DNA of 43,049 nt from Opitutaceae bacterium (GTDB lineage: Bacteria; Verrucomicrobiota; Verrucomicrobiia; Opitutales; Opitutaceae). Under the pieces are notes generated by a model. It was not told the origin of the DNA. It worked only from the letters and a program-made list of their open reading frames with translations, and ran no database searches. The stretch lies in assembly GCA_028284235.1 (NCBI GenBank), contig JANQSC010000046.1, positions 1 through 43,049 on the forward strand, written 5' to 3'. This document shows, piece by piece, positions 25,537-35,256 of the stretch. A program made the translations under genes and the position numbers. Each line of letters opens with the position of its first letter. Within the stretch, counting starts at the first letter, position 1.

Positions 25537-26976
25537 CTATCGTCCTTTGCGGGCGTTCAAGTCGCGGGAAAGCTGGGAGACGATGGATCGGTATTCCGGC
25601 AGGGAAGCCAAATTTCGATTCTCGTCGGGGTCCTTGTGGTGGTCGTAGAGCATGCGGGCGACGATGGCTCCATCGCCGGCGTCTGCATTCGAAGTGTATT
25701 CCGTGTAGCGCCACCGATCGGTCCGGATGGTGTCGCCATTGCGAAAGCGCCCGACGGCGAATCCTTTGCCGGGGAGTTCGGGGTTCTCGATGACGGGACG
25801 CAGGCTTTGGCCGTCGAGGTGGCTGGGAGCGTCGATGCCGGCGAGGTCGCAGAGCGTGGGGTAGATGTCGACGAATTCTGCGAGGGCGTCGGTGGCGTTG
25901 CCGCGACCGGCGGCGACTTGGTCGGGGGTCCGGATGAGGAGCGGGGCTTGCATGGCGTTTTCGAAGGTGCAGTGCTTGCACCAGAGCGTGTGCTCGCCGA
26001 GGTTCCAACCGTGGTCGCCCCAGAGAACGACGATGGTGTTGTCGGCGATTCCGGCGTCGTCGAGCGCGGCGAGCACGCGTCCGATCTGGGCGTCGGTGTA
26101 GGACACGCAGGCGTAGTAGCCGCGAATGAGGGTCCGGGCCATGGCGTCGCTGACGGGGCCTTTCTTGGGGACGCCGGCGTAGGATCGGAGTTCGCCGAAC
26201 GAGTGGATCGCTTCCTGGGGCGCGTTCTCGGGCGGGTGGTAGTTCTGTGGGAGATCGATGGATACGTCGTCGTAAAGGTCCCAATATTTTTTCGGCGCGT
26301 TGAATGGTAGATGGGGTTTGAAGAAGCCGACGGCGAGAAAGAAGGGATCGTTTTGCGTGGCGAGGTTTTGGATACGACGAACGGCTTCGCTCGCGACTTT
26401 TCCATCCGCGAGGGCGGCGTCAGCGACGTCGAAGGAAGCGAAAGGAGGCCGCTTCTTGTCGGATTGCTCGTTCAGCTCTGCCTCGTTTGCGGGCGGCTTC
26501 CAGCCCAGGATTGGCTGGGGTTGCAATCCGCGCTCGTCCCGGTTGGGTCGCCACGGCGGTTCGCTCCAGCCGTCGGCGTGGTCGGCGGGGAAGTGGAGGA
26601 TTTTTCCCAGGCTGAGGGTTGTGTAGCCTTTGTCCTTGAAATGTTGATGCAGGGGAACGATGCCGGGGTCGTCTTCGTCGATTCGAGCGGTGAAGCGGAC
26701 GAATCGCGTCGGCGTGGGGCGTCGCCCGCTGAAGAGGCTGGCTCGGGAGGCGCCGCAAGTGGGGACCATGCAGTAGGCTCGGTTGAAGCGCGTGCCAGAG
26801 GCGGCGAGGGCGTCGATGTTGGGCGAGACGATTTGTGATTCGCCGTAGGAGCCGAGCTGCGTACGGAGGTCGTCGACGGCGATGAAGAGGATGTTGGGTT
26901 GTTTAGATTGAGGGAAGGAGAGTGTCGGGATGGAGAGAGCGGCGAAGGAGAGAAGGAGGGCGAAGCGGTAGTTCAT
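25537..26976 (-). CDS. Exported sulfatase, iduronate-2-sulfatase-like
   Basis: A 479-residue sulfatase with signal peptide MNYRFALLLSFAALSIPTLS. QPNILFIAVDDLRTQLG is the iduronate-2-sulfatase-style metal site. C74 in CGASRASLFSGRRP is the formylglycine cysteine (C-x-A-x-R). LGKILHFPADHADGW, FFKPHLPFNAPKKYWDLYD and WGDHGWNLGEHTLWCKHCTFE are typical of that branch, whose human member removes 2-O-sulfate from iduronate. The bacterial substrate may be any sulfated uronic or neutral sugar. It starts 15 bp after the stop of the preceding sulfatase, so the two are very likely in one operon. Confidence 0.94.
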   Translation of the reverse strand: MNYRFALLLSFAALSIPTLSFPQSKQPNILFIAVDDLRTQLGSYGESQIVSPNIDALAASGTRFNRAYCMVPTCGASRASLFSGRRPTPTRFVRFTARIDEDDPGIVPLHQHFKDKGYTTLSLGKILHFPADHADGWSEPPWRPNRDERGLQPQPILGWKPPANEAELNEQSDKKRPPFASFDVADAALADGKVASEAVRRIQNLATQNDPFFLAVGFFKPHLPFNAPKKYWDLYDDVSIDLPQNYHPPENAPQEAIHSFGELRSYAGVPKKGPVSDAMARTLIRGYYACVSYTDAQIGRVLAALDDAGIADNTIVVLWGDHGWNLGEHTLWCKHCTFENAMQAPLLIRTPDQVAAGRGNATDALAEFVDIYPTLCDLAGIDAPSHLDGQSLRPVIENPELPGKGFAVGRFRNGDTIRTDRWRYTEYTSNADAGDGAIVARMLYDHHKDPDENRNLASLPEYRSIVSQLSRDLNARKGR

Positions 26977-26991
26977 GGGCGGATTGGGCGG

Positions 26992-28539
26992 CTAGAGAGC
27001 GGGTCCCCAGCGTTCGGTTTGGGTGCGTTCGATGTCGATCGGGGTGTCGTTGGGCTGGGCGGGTCCGGGGCGGCTGGTCCCGCGGGCGATCACGTGTTTC
27101 AGGTTGCGCGTGAGGCGTTCGACAATTTCCGGATGCTGGGCGGCGACGTTGGTGGTTTCGGCGACGTCTGTATCCAGATTGTAGAGCTCGGCGGTGGTGG
27201 GCTGGCCGCGGATTTTGTTGAGCGGCCCGGGCTGATTGAGGAAGACGATTTTCCAGGGCCCTTCTTGGTATCCAAATTCGCCGCTGGTAGATTGGCTGAC
27301 CACGTGGTCGCGCAGGGGCGCCCGCGACTCGCCTCGCAGTTGGGGGAGGAAGCTGAGGCTGTCTTCGGCGACGTTGGCGGGGAGGGGTTTGCCGAGCAGA
27401 TCGGCGACGGTCGCGAAGGTGTCGTTGAGGCTCAGGATCTGATGGCTGACGCTTCCGGCGGCTATTTTTCCGGGCCAGCGAACGAGGAAGGGGACGCGGT
27501 GGCCGCCCTCCCAGACATTGCTCTTGTGGCCGCGGAACTCCCCGCTGGGTTTGTGGCCTGCGTCGAGGAGTTCTTGGAGACCAGTGTAGTGCGAATGGCC
27601 GTTGTCGGCGGTGAAGATAATGAGGGTGTTGTCGGCGATTCCGGCGTTGTCGACTGCCTCGATGACTTGACCGGCGGACCAGTCGGTTTCCATGACGAAG
27701 TCGGCGATGGGCGCGATACCGCTGGCGCCTTTGAATTTTTCCGACGGGACGACGGGCTCGTGGGGCGAGGTCATGGAGAAGAAGAGGAAGAAGGGCTCTT
27801 TTCGTTTGGCGGTCTCGTGAATGTAGGCGACGGACCGCTGCGTGATTTCCGGGAGGATCTGGTCGAAGCGCCATCCGGGGGCGATGGGGGAGCCGGCGAA
27901 CCCGCGCGGCATAACGGTGCCTTCGTTGGGATCGTATTCGTATTTTTCGGACGGCTGCACGACGACGCGGTCGTTTTCGATATAGGTGAACGGGGGGAAG
28001 TTCGGTACGTGCGTGCCGAAGTAGTAGTCGAAACCGCGGGTGATGGGGCCGTCTTCGATGGGCTGGGTGAAGTCCCAGTTCAAGTTTTTGAGCGCGTTTC
28101 GCTCTTCCACCATGTGGCTTGGCTGGTCGCCGGCCCAATTCCACCCGAGATGCCATTTCCCGATACAGGCGGTGTCGTATCCATTCTCTTGTAGGAATCC
28201 CGCGAGCGTGAGCCGTTCCTTTGGGATGAGCGGCGGCTCGTAGCAGGCGAGCACCCATTCTTGTAAACGCGTGCGCCAAGCGTAGCGGCCGGTGAGCAGT
28301 CCGTAGCGGGAAGGCGTGCAGCAGGCGGTGTTGCTGTGGGCGTTGGTGAAGCGTTTGGAGGCGTCGCTAAAACGGTCGAGGTACGGGGTAGCGATTTTGT
28401 TGTCGGGATAGTGGGCTTGGATATCGCCCACGCCGAAGTCGTCCGCGAGGATGAGGACTATGTTGGGGCGTTCGCCTTGGGCGAGGGCGGCGGTGGCGAA
28501 AAGGACGGCCAGCAATAGGCAGGTGACTTTCTGGGTCAT
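26992..28539 (-). CDS. Exported sulfatase (CTPSR type)
   Basis: A 515-residue sulfatase with signal peptide MTQKVTCLLLAVLFATAALA. ERPNIVLILADDFGVGD is the metal site. C74 in CTPSRYGLLTGRY is the formylglycine cysteine. CIGKWHLGWN, FTADNGHSHYTG and NVWEGGHRVPFLVRWPGKI are typical. It resembles the sulfatase at 9783-11285 in motif spelling and length. The frame is open far upstream to 30360, but that extension is antisense to the esterase and the oxidoreductase and is not coding; the ATG at 28539 starts a clean signal peptide. It lies 35 bp after the esterase gene and 15 bp before the next sulfatase: an operon. Confidence 0.94.
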   Translation of the reverse strand: MTQKVTCLLLAVLFATAALAQGERPNIVLILADDFGVGDIQAHYPDNKIATPYLDRFSDASKRFTNAHSNTACCTPSRYGLLTGRYAWRTRLQEWVLACYEPPLIPKERLTLAGFLQENGYDTACIGKWHLGWNWAGDQPSHMVEERNALKNLNWDFTQPIEDGPITRGFDYYFGTHVPNFPPFTYIENDRVVVQPSEKYEYDPNEGTVMPRGFAGSPIAPGWRFDQILPEITQRSVAYIHETAKRKEPFFLFFSMTSPHEPVVPSEKFKGASGIAPIADFVMETDWSAGQVIEAVDNAGIADNTLIIFTADNGHSHYTGLQELLDAGHKPSGEFRGHKSNVWEGGHRVPFLVRWPGKIAAGSVSHQILSLNDTFATVADLLGKPLPANVAEDSLSFLPQLRGESRAPLRDHVVSQSTSGEFGYQEGPWKIVFLNQPGPLNKIRGQPTTAELYNLDTDVAETTNVAAQHPEIVERLTRNLKHVIARGTSRPGPAQPNDTPIDIERTQTERWGPAL

Positions 28540-28574
28540 GAGTTCGGGGTGTGGAGTGGTCGCTGGTGGTCTTT

Positions 28575-29522
28575 CTAGTCCGCTTTCTTTAGAAACGCTT
28601 CGACGCGGGGCTTGCCTTTCACGTAGCCGAGCGAATTCAGGAATTTGTCGGTCTCGGTGACGGTGGCGATGAAGTTGGCGGGACTCTCTTTCTTGTAGTT
28701 GAAAAATCCATGCGGTTGACCGGGATAGGCGACCAGTTCGCAGCGGTTGCCTTTGGATTGGGATTTTTGGGAGAAGAGCTGGACGGATTCGAAGGGAACG
28801 GTGGTGTCGGCTTCGCCGTGGAAGATAATCGCGGGAGGCTGGCCGGGCTCGATGTTGTGGAAGGGCGACAGGGATTCCAGGGGGACGCCGAGTCGTTCGC
28901 GCAACCCGCTGGCTCGGTCCTGCGGCAACTCGAATCGCCCTTCGATTGAGGCGAGCACCACGGCGGGGTTGTAGAGGCACAGCGCGTCGGGGACGGCGCT
29001 GATGGATGTGTCGTCGTTTGGATCGTCGTGGGCGCTGATGGTCCCGAGGGCGGCGGCGAGATGGCCGCCCGCGGAGCCACCACCCGCGGCGACGCGATTG
29101 GGATCGATTCCGAGACGTTTGGCGTTGGCCCGTACGTAACGCATGGCCGACTTGGCGTCTTGAAAGGCGGTCACGGCTTTGGTCTGGTGGCGAGAGGATA
29201 CGCGGTATTCGACGGTGATGGCCACCATCCCGCGCGAGGCGAGGTAGGCGCAGTGCTGCTGGAATTGGGCGGGGGAGCCGCTGCGCCAGCCGCCGCCGAA
29301 AAAGAAGACGATGGCCGGGCGAGAATCGGATGCGCCGCCGTCTTCGGGGGAGAATATGTGCAAGGGCAGTTCGACGTCGCCGATGGTTTTGTAGATTTCC
29401 GTTTTCGCCCCGGGCAAAGTGGTCGGGGCGGGCGTCGGCGCTCGCTGGTTTTGGGCGGAAGCGAACGATGTTAGGGCGAACGCGGCGAGAAGGGCGGCGA
29501 TGAAGGAAGGGGTAGTTTTCAC
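28575..29522 (-). CDS. Exported alpha/beta-hydrolase, carbohydrate esterase-like
   Basis: A 315-residue alpha/beta hydrolase of the BD-FAE/esterase-lipase type with signal peptide MKTTPSFIAALLAAFALTSFASA. FFGGGW is the oxyanion loop, S150 in GGGSAGGH is the nucleophile, D in HGEADTTVP and H in GQPHGF complete the triad. Such enzymes remove acetyl or feruloyl groups from polysaccharides, in line with the two sulfatases that follow in the same transcript. It is first of the operon esterase, sulfatase, sulfatase, and perhaps the haem protein, and is divergent from the Gfo/Idh/MocA gene with about 115 bp between starts. Confidence 0.9.
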   Translation of the reverse strand: MKTTPSFIAALLAAFALTSFASAQNQRAPTPAPTTLPGAKTEIYKTIGDVELPLHIFSPEDGGASDSRPAIVFFFGGGWRSGSPAQFQQHCAYLASRGMVAITVEYRVSSRHQTKAVTAFQDAKSAMRYVRANAKRLGIDPNRVAAGGGSAGGHLAAALGTISAHDDPNDDTSISAVPDALCLYNPAVVLASIEGRFELPQDRASGLRERLGVPLESLSPFHNIEPGQPPAIIFHGEADTTVPFESVQLFSQKSQSKGNRCELVAYPGQPHGFFNYKKESPANFIATVTETDKFLNSLGYVKGKPRVEAFLKKAD

Positions 29523-29637
29523 GGGGGGACGGTAGGCGAATGCGAGTGCGATAGAAAGACAATTTGAAGGTTGAGGGGAGCGGGATGGGAGGAAACGATT
29601 GCAGCGCGGCGGCGGATCCGCAAATTTGGCGAGCGAT

Positions 29638-30666
29638 ATGAGCGAGCCATTGAGAATCGGGGTGTTGGGGTTGAGTCACGACCATGTTTGGGGCGAGTCG
29701 GATGCGGCTGCCAAGTGCGAGGATATGGAGCTGGTCGCGGCGGCGGACCCGACCCCTGCGCTGACGAGCCGGTTCGCGGACACTTACAGTCGGCCGGTTT
29801 ACGAATCCGCGGAAGCGATGCTCGGGAGCGAGCAACTGGACGTGGCCTACGTGTTCGGGAGCAATCGCGAGGGCGCGGACTACGCGGTACAAGCGATGGA
29901 GCGGGGCTTGCACGTTTTGATTGAAAAACCGCTGGCGGCGCGTTTGGAGGACGCCAACCGGATGCTGGGCGCGGCCGAGAAATACGGGGTCCACTTGATC
30001 GTGAACTGGCCGTTCACTTGGTGGCCGCAATTGCAGCGGGCGTTGCAGATGGCGGAGGACGGAATGCTTGGCGAGCTCCGAGGAGTGACCTATCGGGCGG
30101 CTCATTGCGGACCTGAGGAGCTCGGGTGTTCGGAGCATTTTTGCAATTGGCTGTTCGACGCAGAGCTTAATGGCGGCGGGGCGATGATGGACTATTGTTG
30201 CTACGGCGCGGTTTTGGCGGCGGCGTTGATGGGAATGCCCGAGTCGGTGGTCGGAATGGCCGGCGGCCAGGCCAAGGAATTTCTGTCGGTCGAGGACAAT
30301 GGCATTATCGCAATGAAGTATCCCAAAGGAATGGCGACCGCGACCGCTTCGTGGACGCAAGTGGGAAACCTAACGAGCTACGGGACGGCGATTTACGGTT
30401 CCAAAGGGACTTTGCTGGTTGAGCCGCATGGCGATGGAAAACTGTATTGGGCAACTCAGGACGATCCGGAGGGATCCGAAGTGGCGGTTCCGACGCCGAA
30501 GGCGTGGATGGCCAATTCGGCGACGCATTTGGCGGAGGTGCTGCTGCGCGACGTGACTCCGCATTTGCTCTGCCGGGCGGAATTCTCGCGGGACGCCCAA
30601 GAGATCTTGGAAGCGGGAATGCGGTCGGCCGAAACCGGGTCCAGCGTTTCGTTGCCGTTGATTTAA
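29638..30666 (+). CDS. Gfo/Idh/MocA family oxidoreductase
   Basis: A 342-residue NAD(P)-dependent oxidoreductase. The N-terminal Rossmann fold begins LRIGVLGLSHDHVWG, with EKPLAARLEDANRM as the conserved catalytic-lysine loop. The C-terminal domain (GELRGVTYRAAHCGPEEL, GGGAMMDYCCYGAVLAAALMG) forms the substrate site. Family members oxidise or reduce sugars and inositols. The start is uncertain: ATG 29638 gives the usual short N-terminus, but a TTG at 29599 has a good GGGAGG 6 bp upstream and would add 13 residues. It is divergent from the esterase operon and may process the same released sugar. Confidence 0.88.
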   Translation: MSEPLRIGVLGLSHDHVWGESDAAAKCEDMELVAAADPTPALTSRFADTYSRPVYESAEAMLGSEQLDVAYVFGSNREGADYAVQAMERGLHVLIEKPLAARLEDANRMLGAAEKYGVHLIVNWPFTWWPQLQRALQMAEDGMLGELRGVTYRAAHCGPEELGCSEHFCNWLFDAELNGGGAMMDYCCYGAVLAAALMGMPESVVGMAGGQAKEFLSVEDNGIIAMKYPKGMATATASWTQVGNLTSYGTAIYGSKGTLLVEPHGDGKLYWATQDDPEGSEVAVPTPKAWMANSATHLAEVLLRDVTPHLLCRAEFSRDAQEILEAGMRSAETGSSVSLPLI

Positions 30667-30725
30667 GAGGGCGTCGACTTGCGGTCGGAAAGTGGAACAT
30701 CTGAGAGCGTTTGCTATGTCGAAAA

Positions 30726-30840
30726 CGTAGGGCTGGCGCTTGCGCCATGCCGCGAGTGTGACCCGGCATCAAACCTACGCGGCGCTTCGCAACCGTCTTC
30801 GCTCTACGAGCTTCGCCGCGTCAAGAGCGAAGGCCCTACG
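30726..30840. repeat. Cruciform repeat with CGTAGGGC / GCCCTACG ends
   Basis: An 8-bp terminal inverted repeat (CGTAGGGC, GCCCTACG) encloses minihairpin TGGCGC-tt-GCGCCA and a GCGGCG...CGCCGC pair. It follows the general arms-plus-minihairpins plan but has different ends from the AACAGGAT family. It lies in the gap before purL. Confidence 0.6.
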
Positions 30841-30931
30841 ACAGAGCTGATAAAAATCTGACTTGTCAGACACTTTCTAAGAGATTCCGCGCTTGCCGGG
30901 TCCGAGGGAAGTTCTCAACTTGCCTTGCGTA

Positions 30932-33900
30932 ATGATCATTCTACGCGGCGCGCCTTCCCATTCGGAATTTCGACTCAAAAAACTGCTGGCGGAACTCACC
31001 GCCGCTGGAGTGCCGGTCAAAGACGCGTACGCGGAGTTCGTGCATGTGGCGGAACTTTCCGAACCGCTGTCGAACGACGAGCAAGCGATTCTCGAGAAGC
31101 TGCTCACCTATGGCCCGAAGCTGGCGGAACACACGCCCAAGGGATTGTTGCGCGTGGTGGCCCCGCGTCCCGGGACCTTGTCCCCTTGGTCCTCGAAGGC
31201 GACGGATATCGCTCGAATTTGCGGTTTGTCGAAACTCGAGCGCGTGGAGCGGGCGGTTGCGTTCTCCATCGACTTGGGCGGCGCGGATTTGTCTGAAGCG
31301 CAGATGCATGCGCTCGACCGGCAGTTGCACGATCGAATGACGCAATCGGTGTTCGACCGACCGGAGGACTTGGAAGCGCTTTTTCGGCACGAGGAGCCGC
31401 GGCCATTTTCGTCCGTTCCGGTTCTTTCCGGAGGCCGTGAGGCGTTGGCGCAGGCGAACCAATCGCTGGGCTTGGCGCTGGCGGAAGACGAGATCGACTA
31501 TCTCGTGGAGAATTTTCAAAAGCTCGGCCGCGATCCGAACGATATCGAGTTGATGATGTTCGCCCAAGCGAACTCGGAACATTGCCGTCACAAGATTTTC
31601 AATGCGAGCTGGGACATCGACGGGGAGGCGCAGGAGAAGTCGCTCTTCAAGATGATCAAGAACACCTTCGAAATGCGCAGCGAGGGAATCCTCTCGGCCT
31701 ACAAGGACAACGCGGCCGTGTTCGAGGGAAGCGAAGGCAATCGCTTCTTTGCGGATCCGAAAACCAACGAGTATGGCGCCTGCAAGGAGGATATCGCTAT
31801 TCTCTGCAAGGTGGAGACGCATAACCACCCCACGGCGATTTCCCCGTTCCCGGGCGCAGCGACAGGATCCGGCGGGGAAATCCGGGACGAAGGAGCGACC
31901 GGAGTCGGTTCGAAGCCGAAGGCGGGACTCACAGGATTTACGGTATCCAATTTAAAAATACCGGGCGCGGAGCGGCCTTGGGAAACGGAATTCGGAAAGC
32001 CCAACCGTATCGTCTCGCCATTGGACATCATGATCGAAGGTCCGTTGGGCGGCGCGGCATTCAACAACGAATTCGGCCGCCCCAATATTCTCGGCTACTT
32101 TCGAACTTTTGAGCAGTCCGTTCCGGTGAAAGGGAAGGGGAATGGTGAAGAGGGAGGAGTGAAGAGTGAAATTCGTGGCTACCACAAGCCGATCATGCTG
32201 GCGGGCGGTTTGGGGAATATTCGCCGCGAGCACATAGAGAAGGGCGTCGTGAACGCGGGCGACAAGCTCGTCGTGCTTGGCGGGCCGGCGATGCTGATCG
32301 GCTTGGGCGGAGGCGCGGCCAGCTCGATGGACAGCGGGTCAGGGGAAGAAGATTTGGACTTCGCCAGCGTGCAGCGCGACAATCCGGAGTTGGAGCGCCG
32401 CTGCCAGGAAGTGATCGATCGTTGCTGGGCGCTGGGATCGGAGAATCCGATCGCGTTCATCCACGACGTCGGAGCGGGCGGTTTGTCCAACGCAATGCCG
32501 GAGCTGGTGAACGACGCGGGCAAGGGCGGGCGGTTTAATTTGCGGGCGGTCCACAACGACGAGCCGGGTATGAGTCCGCTGGAGATTTGGTGCAACGAAG
32601 CCCAAGAGCGCTATGTCATGGCGATCCCGAGCGACCGAATCGACGCGTTCGTCGCGATCTGCGATCGCGAGCGTTGTCCGTACGCCATTATCGGGGAGGC
32701 GGCCGACGAGCGTCAGCTCGTGCTGGACGATCCGCATTTCGGCAACCGGCCCATCGATCTTCCGCTGGAAGTGCTCCTCGGGAAACCGCCGCGGATGCAT
32801 CGCGACGAAACTTCGCTGGAACGCGACCTTGTGCCGCTCGACTTGGAAGGAATCTCGCTGGAGGAAGCGGCCCGACGCGTGCTGTCGCATCCGACTGTCG
32901 CGGACAAGACTTTCCTCATCACTATCGGCGACCGCACGGTGACGGGTTTGATCCATCGGGACCAGATGGTAGGACCGTGGCAGGTGCCGGTCGCGGATTG
33001 CGCAGTGACTGCGTCTTCATTCGATGGATACACCGGCGAAGCGATGTCTATCGGCGAGCGCACGCCGACAGCGGTCAACAGCGCGGCCGCTTCCGCTAGA
33101 CTAGCGGTTGGCGAGGCATTGACGAATCTGGCGGCGGCTCAAGTGGGTCCGTTGACAGGTGTCAATCTGTCCGCGAACTGGATGGCGGCGCCGTCTGTGC
33201 CGGGCGACGGGGCGGACTTGTATGAGGCGGTGAAGGCCGTTGGCATGGAACTTTGCCCGGCGCTCGGAGTAACCATTCCGGTGGGCAAGGACTCGATGAG
33301 TATGAGCACGGTTTGGCAGGGCGAGTCGGGCGAGCGGCGCGTCACCGCTCCCATTTCGCTCATCGTTTCCGCATTTGCTCGATGCGAAGATATACGGCTT
33401 TCACTCACGCCGCAGCTTGTCCAAAATCTGGATACGAGTCTAATACTAATCGATCTGGGTCGAGGAAAAGACCGACTGGGCAGTTCGATTTTGGGACAAA
33501 CGCTGGGCCAGACGGGCGCGGTGACCCCCGATGTGGACAGTCCGGAAGACTTGAGGAATTTCTGGAACGCGATCCAGGAACTCGGAAAGGAAAAGAAAAT
33601 CCTCGCCTACCACGACCGTTCCGACGGGGGCTTGTTCGCAGCCGCAGTGGAGATGGCGTTTGCCGGGAACATGGGAGTCAATTTGGAGGTTCTTAGCGAA
33701 GGGGACGCGTTTGGGCCGCTTTTCGCGGAGGAGCTGGGAGCGCTCATCCAAGTGAAAGGGAACGATCTCGCCGATGTGTTTGAAGTCCTCAAAAATCATG
33801 GCCTGGACGGGTGCTCAAGTATTGTGGGGCGACCGAACACGCGTCACCAGATAACGGTTACCCAGGCGGGACAGTCGATCTACGAGGAGGAGCTTTCGGT

Positions 33901-34846
33901 GCTGCGGGCGATTTGGTCGGACGTGACCTTCCGCATGCAGACTTTGCGGGACAATCCGGAGTCGGCGGCGTCCGAGCACGCCCTCCGCCAAGACCTGTCA
34001 AATCCCGGCATCACCCCAAAAATCACTTACGATTTTCACTCCTCACCCTTCACGCCTCACTCCTCCGCGGCGAAGCCACGGCTCGCGATTCTACGCGAGC
34101 AAGGCGTCAACGGAGAAGTGGAGATGGCCGGCGCCTTTGACCGAGCGGGCTTCCAGTGTATCGACGTTCACATGACGGATATTCTGAGTGGCCGCGTGTC
34201 GCTGTCGGATTTCCGAGGATTGGCTGCCTGTGGCGGATTCAGCTACGGCGATGTGCTCGGAGCGGGTGAAGGCTGGGCGAAGAGTATACTGTTCAACGAG
34301 CGGGCCCGCACGGAATTCGAAGCGTTTTTCGCTCGCGAGGACACCTTTGCGCTGGGCGTCTGCAATGGATGCCAAATGCTGAGCAACTTGAAGTCCCTTA
34401 TCCCGGGGACCGACCACTGGCCGCATTTCGTGCAGAATCGAAGCGAACGCTACGAAGGAAGGCTCGTTTCGGTGCGGATCGAGGAGAGCCCGAGCGTTCT
34501 TTTTGAGGGAATGGAAGGCAGCGTGTTGCCGATTGCGGTGGCGCATGGGGAAGGACGAGCGGAGTTCGCGAGCCCGGAGGTCGCGGCTGCGTGCAACGGG
34601 TCCGGACTGGTGTCGGCTCGGTTCGTCGACAACCACCACGCGGAAACCGAAATGTATCCACTCAATCCGAACGGTTCGCCCTTTGGCATCACGAGCCTGA
34701 CGAGCGCGGATGGCCGAGCGACTATCTTGATGCCGCATCCGGAGCGCGTGTTCCGCACGACCCAATTGAGCTGGGCGCCTGAAGACTGGGGCGAGGATTC
34801 GCCTTGGATGCGACTCTTCCAAAACGCCCGGGCCTGGGTGGGGTAA
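30932..34846 (+). CDS. purL: Phosphoribosylformylglycinamidine synthase, large single-chain form
   Basis: A 1304-residue FGAM synthase, the fourth step of purine synthesis: FGAR + glutamine + ATP to FGAM. It starts [18 protein letters not shown], aligned with the E. coli protein as I recall it, so ATG 30932 is preferred over an upstream start at 30893. It contains the N-terminal PurS-like domain, two AIRS-type ATP-binding halves ([64 protein letters not shown]) and a C-terminal glutaminase with Cys in GVCNGCQM (about residue 1145) and His in PHPERVFR. Two linkers carry unusual inserts: [16 protein letters not shown] (about 32129-32172) and [16 protein letters not shown] (about 34030-34078), which look repeat-derived. 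Probably monocistronic. Confidence 0.96.
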   Translation: MIILRGAPSHSEFRLKKLLAELTAAGVPVKDAYAEFVHVAELSEPLSNDEQAILEKLLTYGPKLAEHTPKGLLRVVAPRPGTLSPWSSKATDIARICGLSKLERVERAVAFSIDLGGADLSEAQMHALDRQLHDRMTQSVFDRPEDLEALFRHEEPRPFSSVPVLSGGREALAQANQSLGLALAEDEIDYLVENFQKLGRDPNDIELMMFAQANSEHCRHKIFNASWDIDGEAQEKSLFKMIKNTFEMRSEGILSAYKDNAAVFEGSEGNRFFADPKTNEYGACKEDIAILCKVETHNHPTAISPFPGAATGSGGEIRDEGATGVGSKPKAGLTGFTVSNLKIPGAERPWETEFGKPNRIVSPLDIMIEGPLGGAAFNNEFGRPNILGYFRTFEQSVPVKGKGNGEEGGVKSEIRGYHKPIMLAGGLGNIRREHIEKGVVNAGDKLVVLGGPAMLIGLGGGAASSMDSGSGEEDLDFASVQRDNPELERRCQEVIDRCWALGSENPIAFIHDVGAGGLSNAMPELVNDAGKGGRFNLRAVHNDEPGMSPLEIWCNEAQERYVMAIPSDRIDAFVAICDRERCPYAIIGEAADERQLVLDDPHFGNRPIDLPLEVLLGKPPRMHRDETSLERDLVPLDLEGISLEEAARRVLSHPTVADKTFLITIGDRTVTGLIHRDQMVGPWQVPVADCAVTASSFDGYTGEAMSIGERTPTAVNSAAASARLAVGEALTNLAAAQVGPLTGVNLSANWMAAPSVPGDGADLYEAVKAVGMELCPALGVTIPVGKDSMSMSTVWQGESGERRVTAPISLIVSAFARCEDIRLSLTPQLVQNLDTSLILIDLGRGKDRLGSSILGQTLGQTGAVTPDVDSPEDLRNFWNAIQELGKEKKILAYHDRSDGGLFAAAVEMAFAGNMGVNLEVLSEGDAFGPLFAEELGALIQVKGNDLADVFEVLKNHGLDGCSSIVGRPNTRHQITVTQAGQSIYEEELSVLRAIWSDVTFRMQTLRDNPESAASEHALRQDLSNPGITPKITYDFHSSPFTPHSSAAKPRLAILREQGVNGEVEMAGAFDRAGFQCIDVHMTDILSGRVSLSDFRGLAACGGFSYGDVLGAGEGWAKSILFNERARTEFEAFFAREDTFALGVCNGCQMLSNLKSLIPGTDHWPHFVQNRSERYEGRLVSVRIEESPSVLFEGMEGSVLPIAVAHGEGRAEFASPEVAAACNGSGLVSARFVDNHHAETEMYPLNPNGSPFGITSLTSADGRATILMPHPERVFRTTQLSWAPEDWGEDSPWMRLFQNARAWVG

Positions 34847-35256
34847 AACAACTTCGTAAACCCATTGTCCCTTAGGGACAGGGGCAGCCCAAGTTTAGCT
34901 GATCATCAATAACTTAGACTTGTAAAAGGGCCAAGTTAGGGACAACTGCGAGATCGTTGGTTACCGCAATTAATCCCTCTCGGTTGTAACTGCACCGGTT
35001 TATGTAGCGGAATTGTATGAATTGTGTTTTATCGGGGTTTCAGCAACTGGCCGAAACAGGCCTTGTCCCCCTATTTTCATGGGCCAAAATGCAGCTCAAT
35101 GCCTAATTCTGTTGCATGGCTTTGTTGTTGCGGAATAGTCTATGGCGAAGCATTCACGTTCACGGAGAGTAATTAGTCACGGTTTTTGAAAATATATCAA
35201 CAGTGAGTGATCGTTCCAGATTTTAGGATACGTAATCAATGACCCGATAACTGGTT
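34847..35256. other. Gene-free AT-rich gap
   Basis: 410 bp without a credible reading frame, starting a stretch of lower GC than the rest. Only a small hairpin TGTCCC-tta-GGGACA (34866-34880) just after purL was seen; it lacks a T-run. Promoter sequences for the hydrolase at 35257 probably lie near its right end but none is clear. Confidence 0.5.

Noticed and set aside
24596-26284. 562-codon minus-strand frame spanning sulfatase and haem protein genes
   Set aside because: Runs out of frame through two well-supported genes; Arg/Ser/Pro-rich composition.
26899-28194. 431-codon plus-strand frame over the sulfatase
   Set aside because: Antisense shadow of a clear sulfatase with intact catalytic motifs.
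26992-30360. 1122-codon minus-strand frame covering a sulfatase and a long N-terminal extension
   Set aside because: Only the part up to 28539 is coding. The extension is Arg/Pro-rich, antisense to the esterase region and the oxidoreductase, and a signal peptide starts at 28539.
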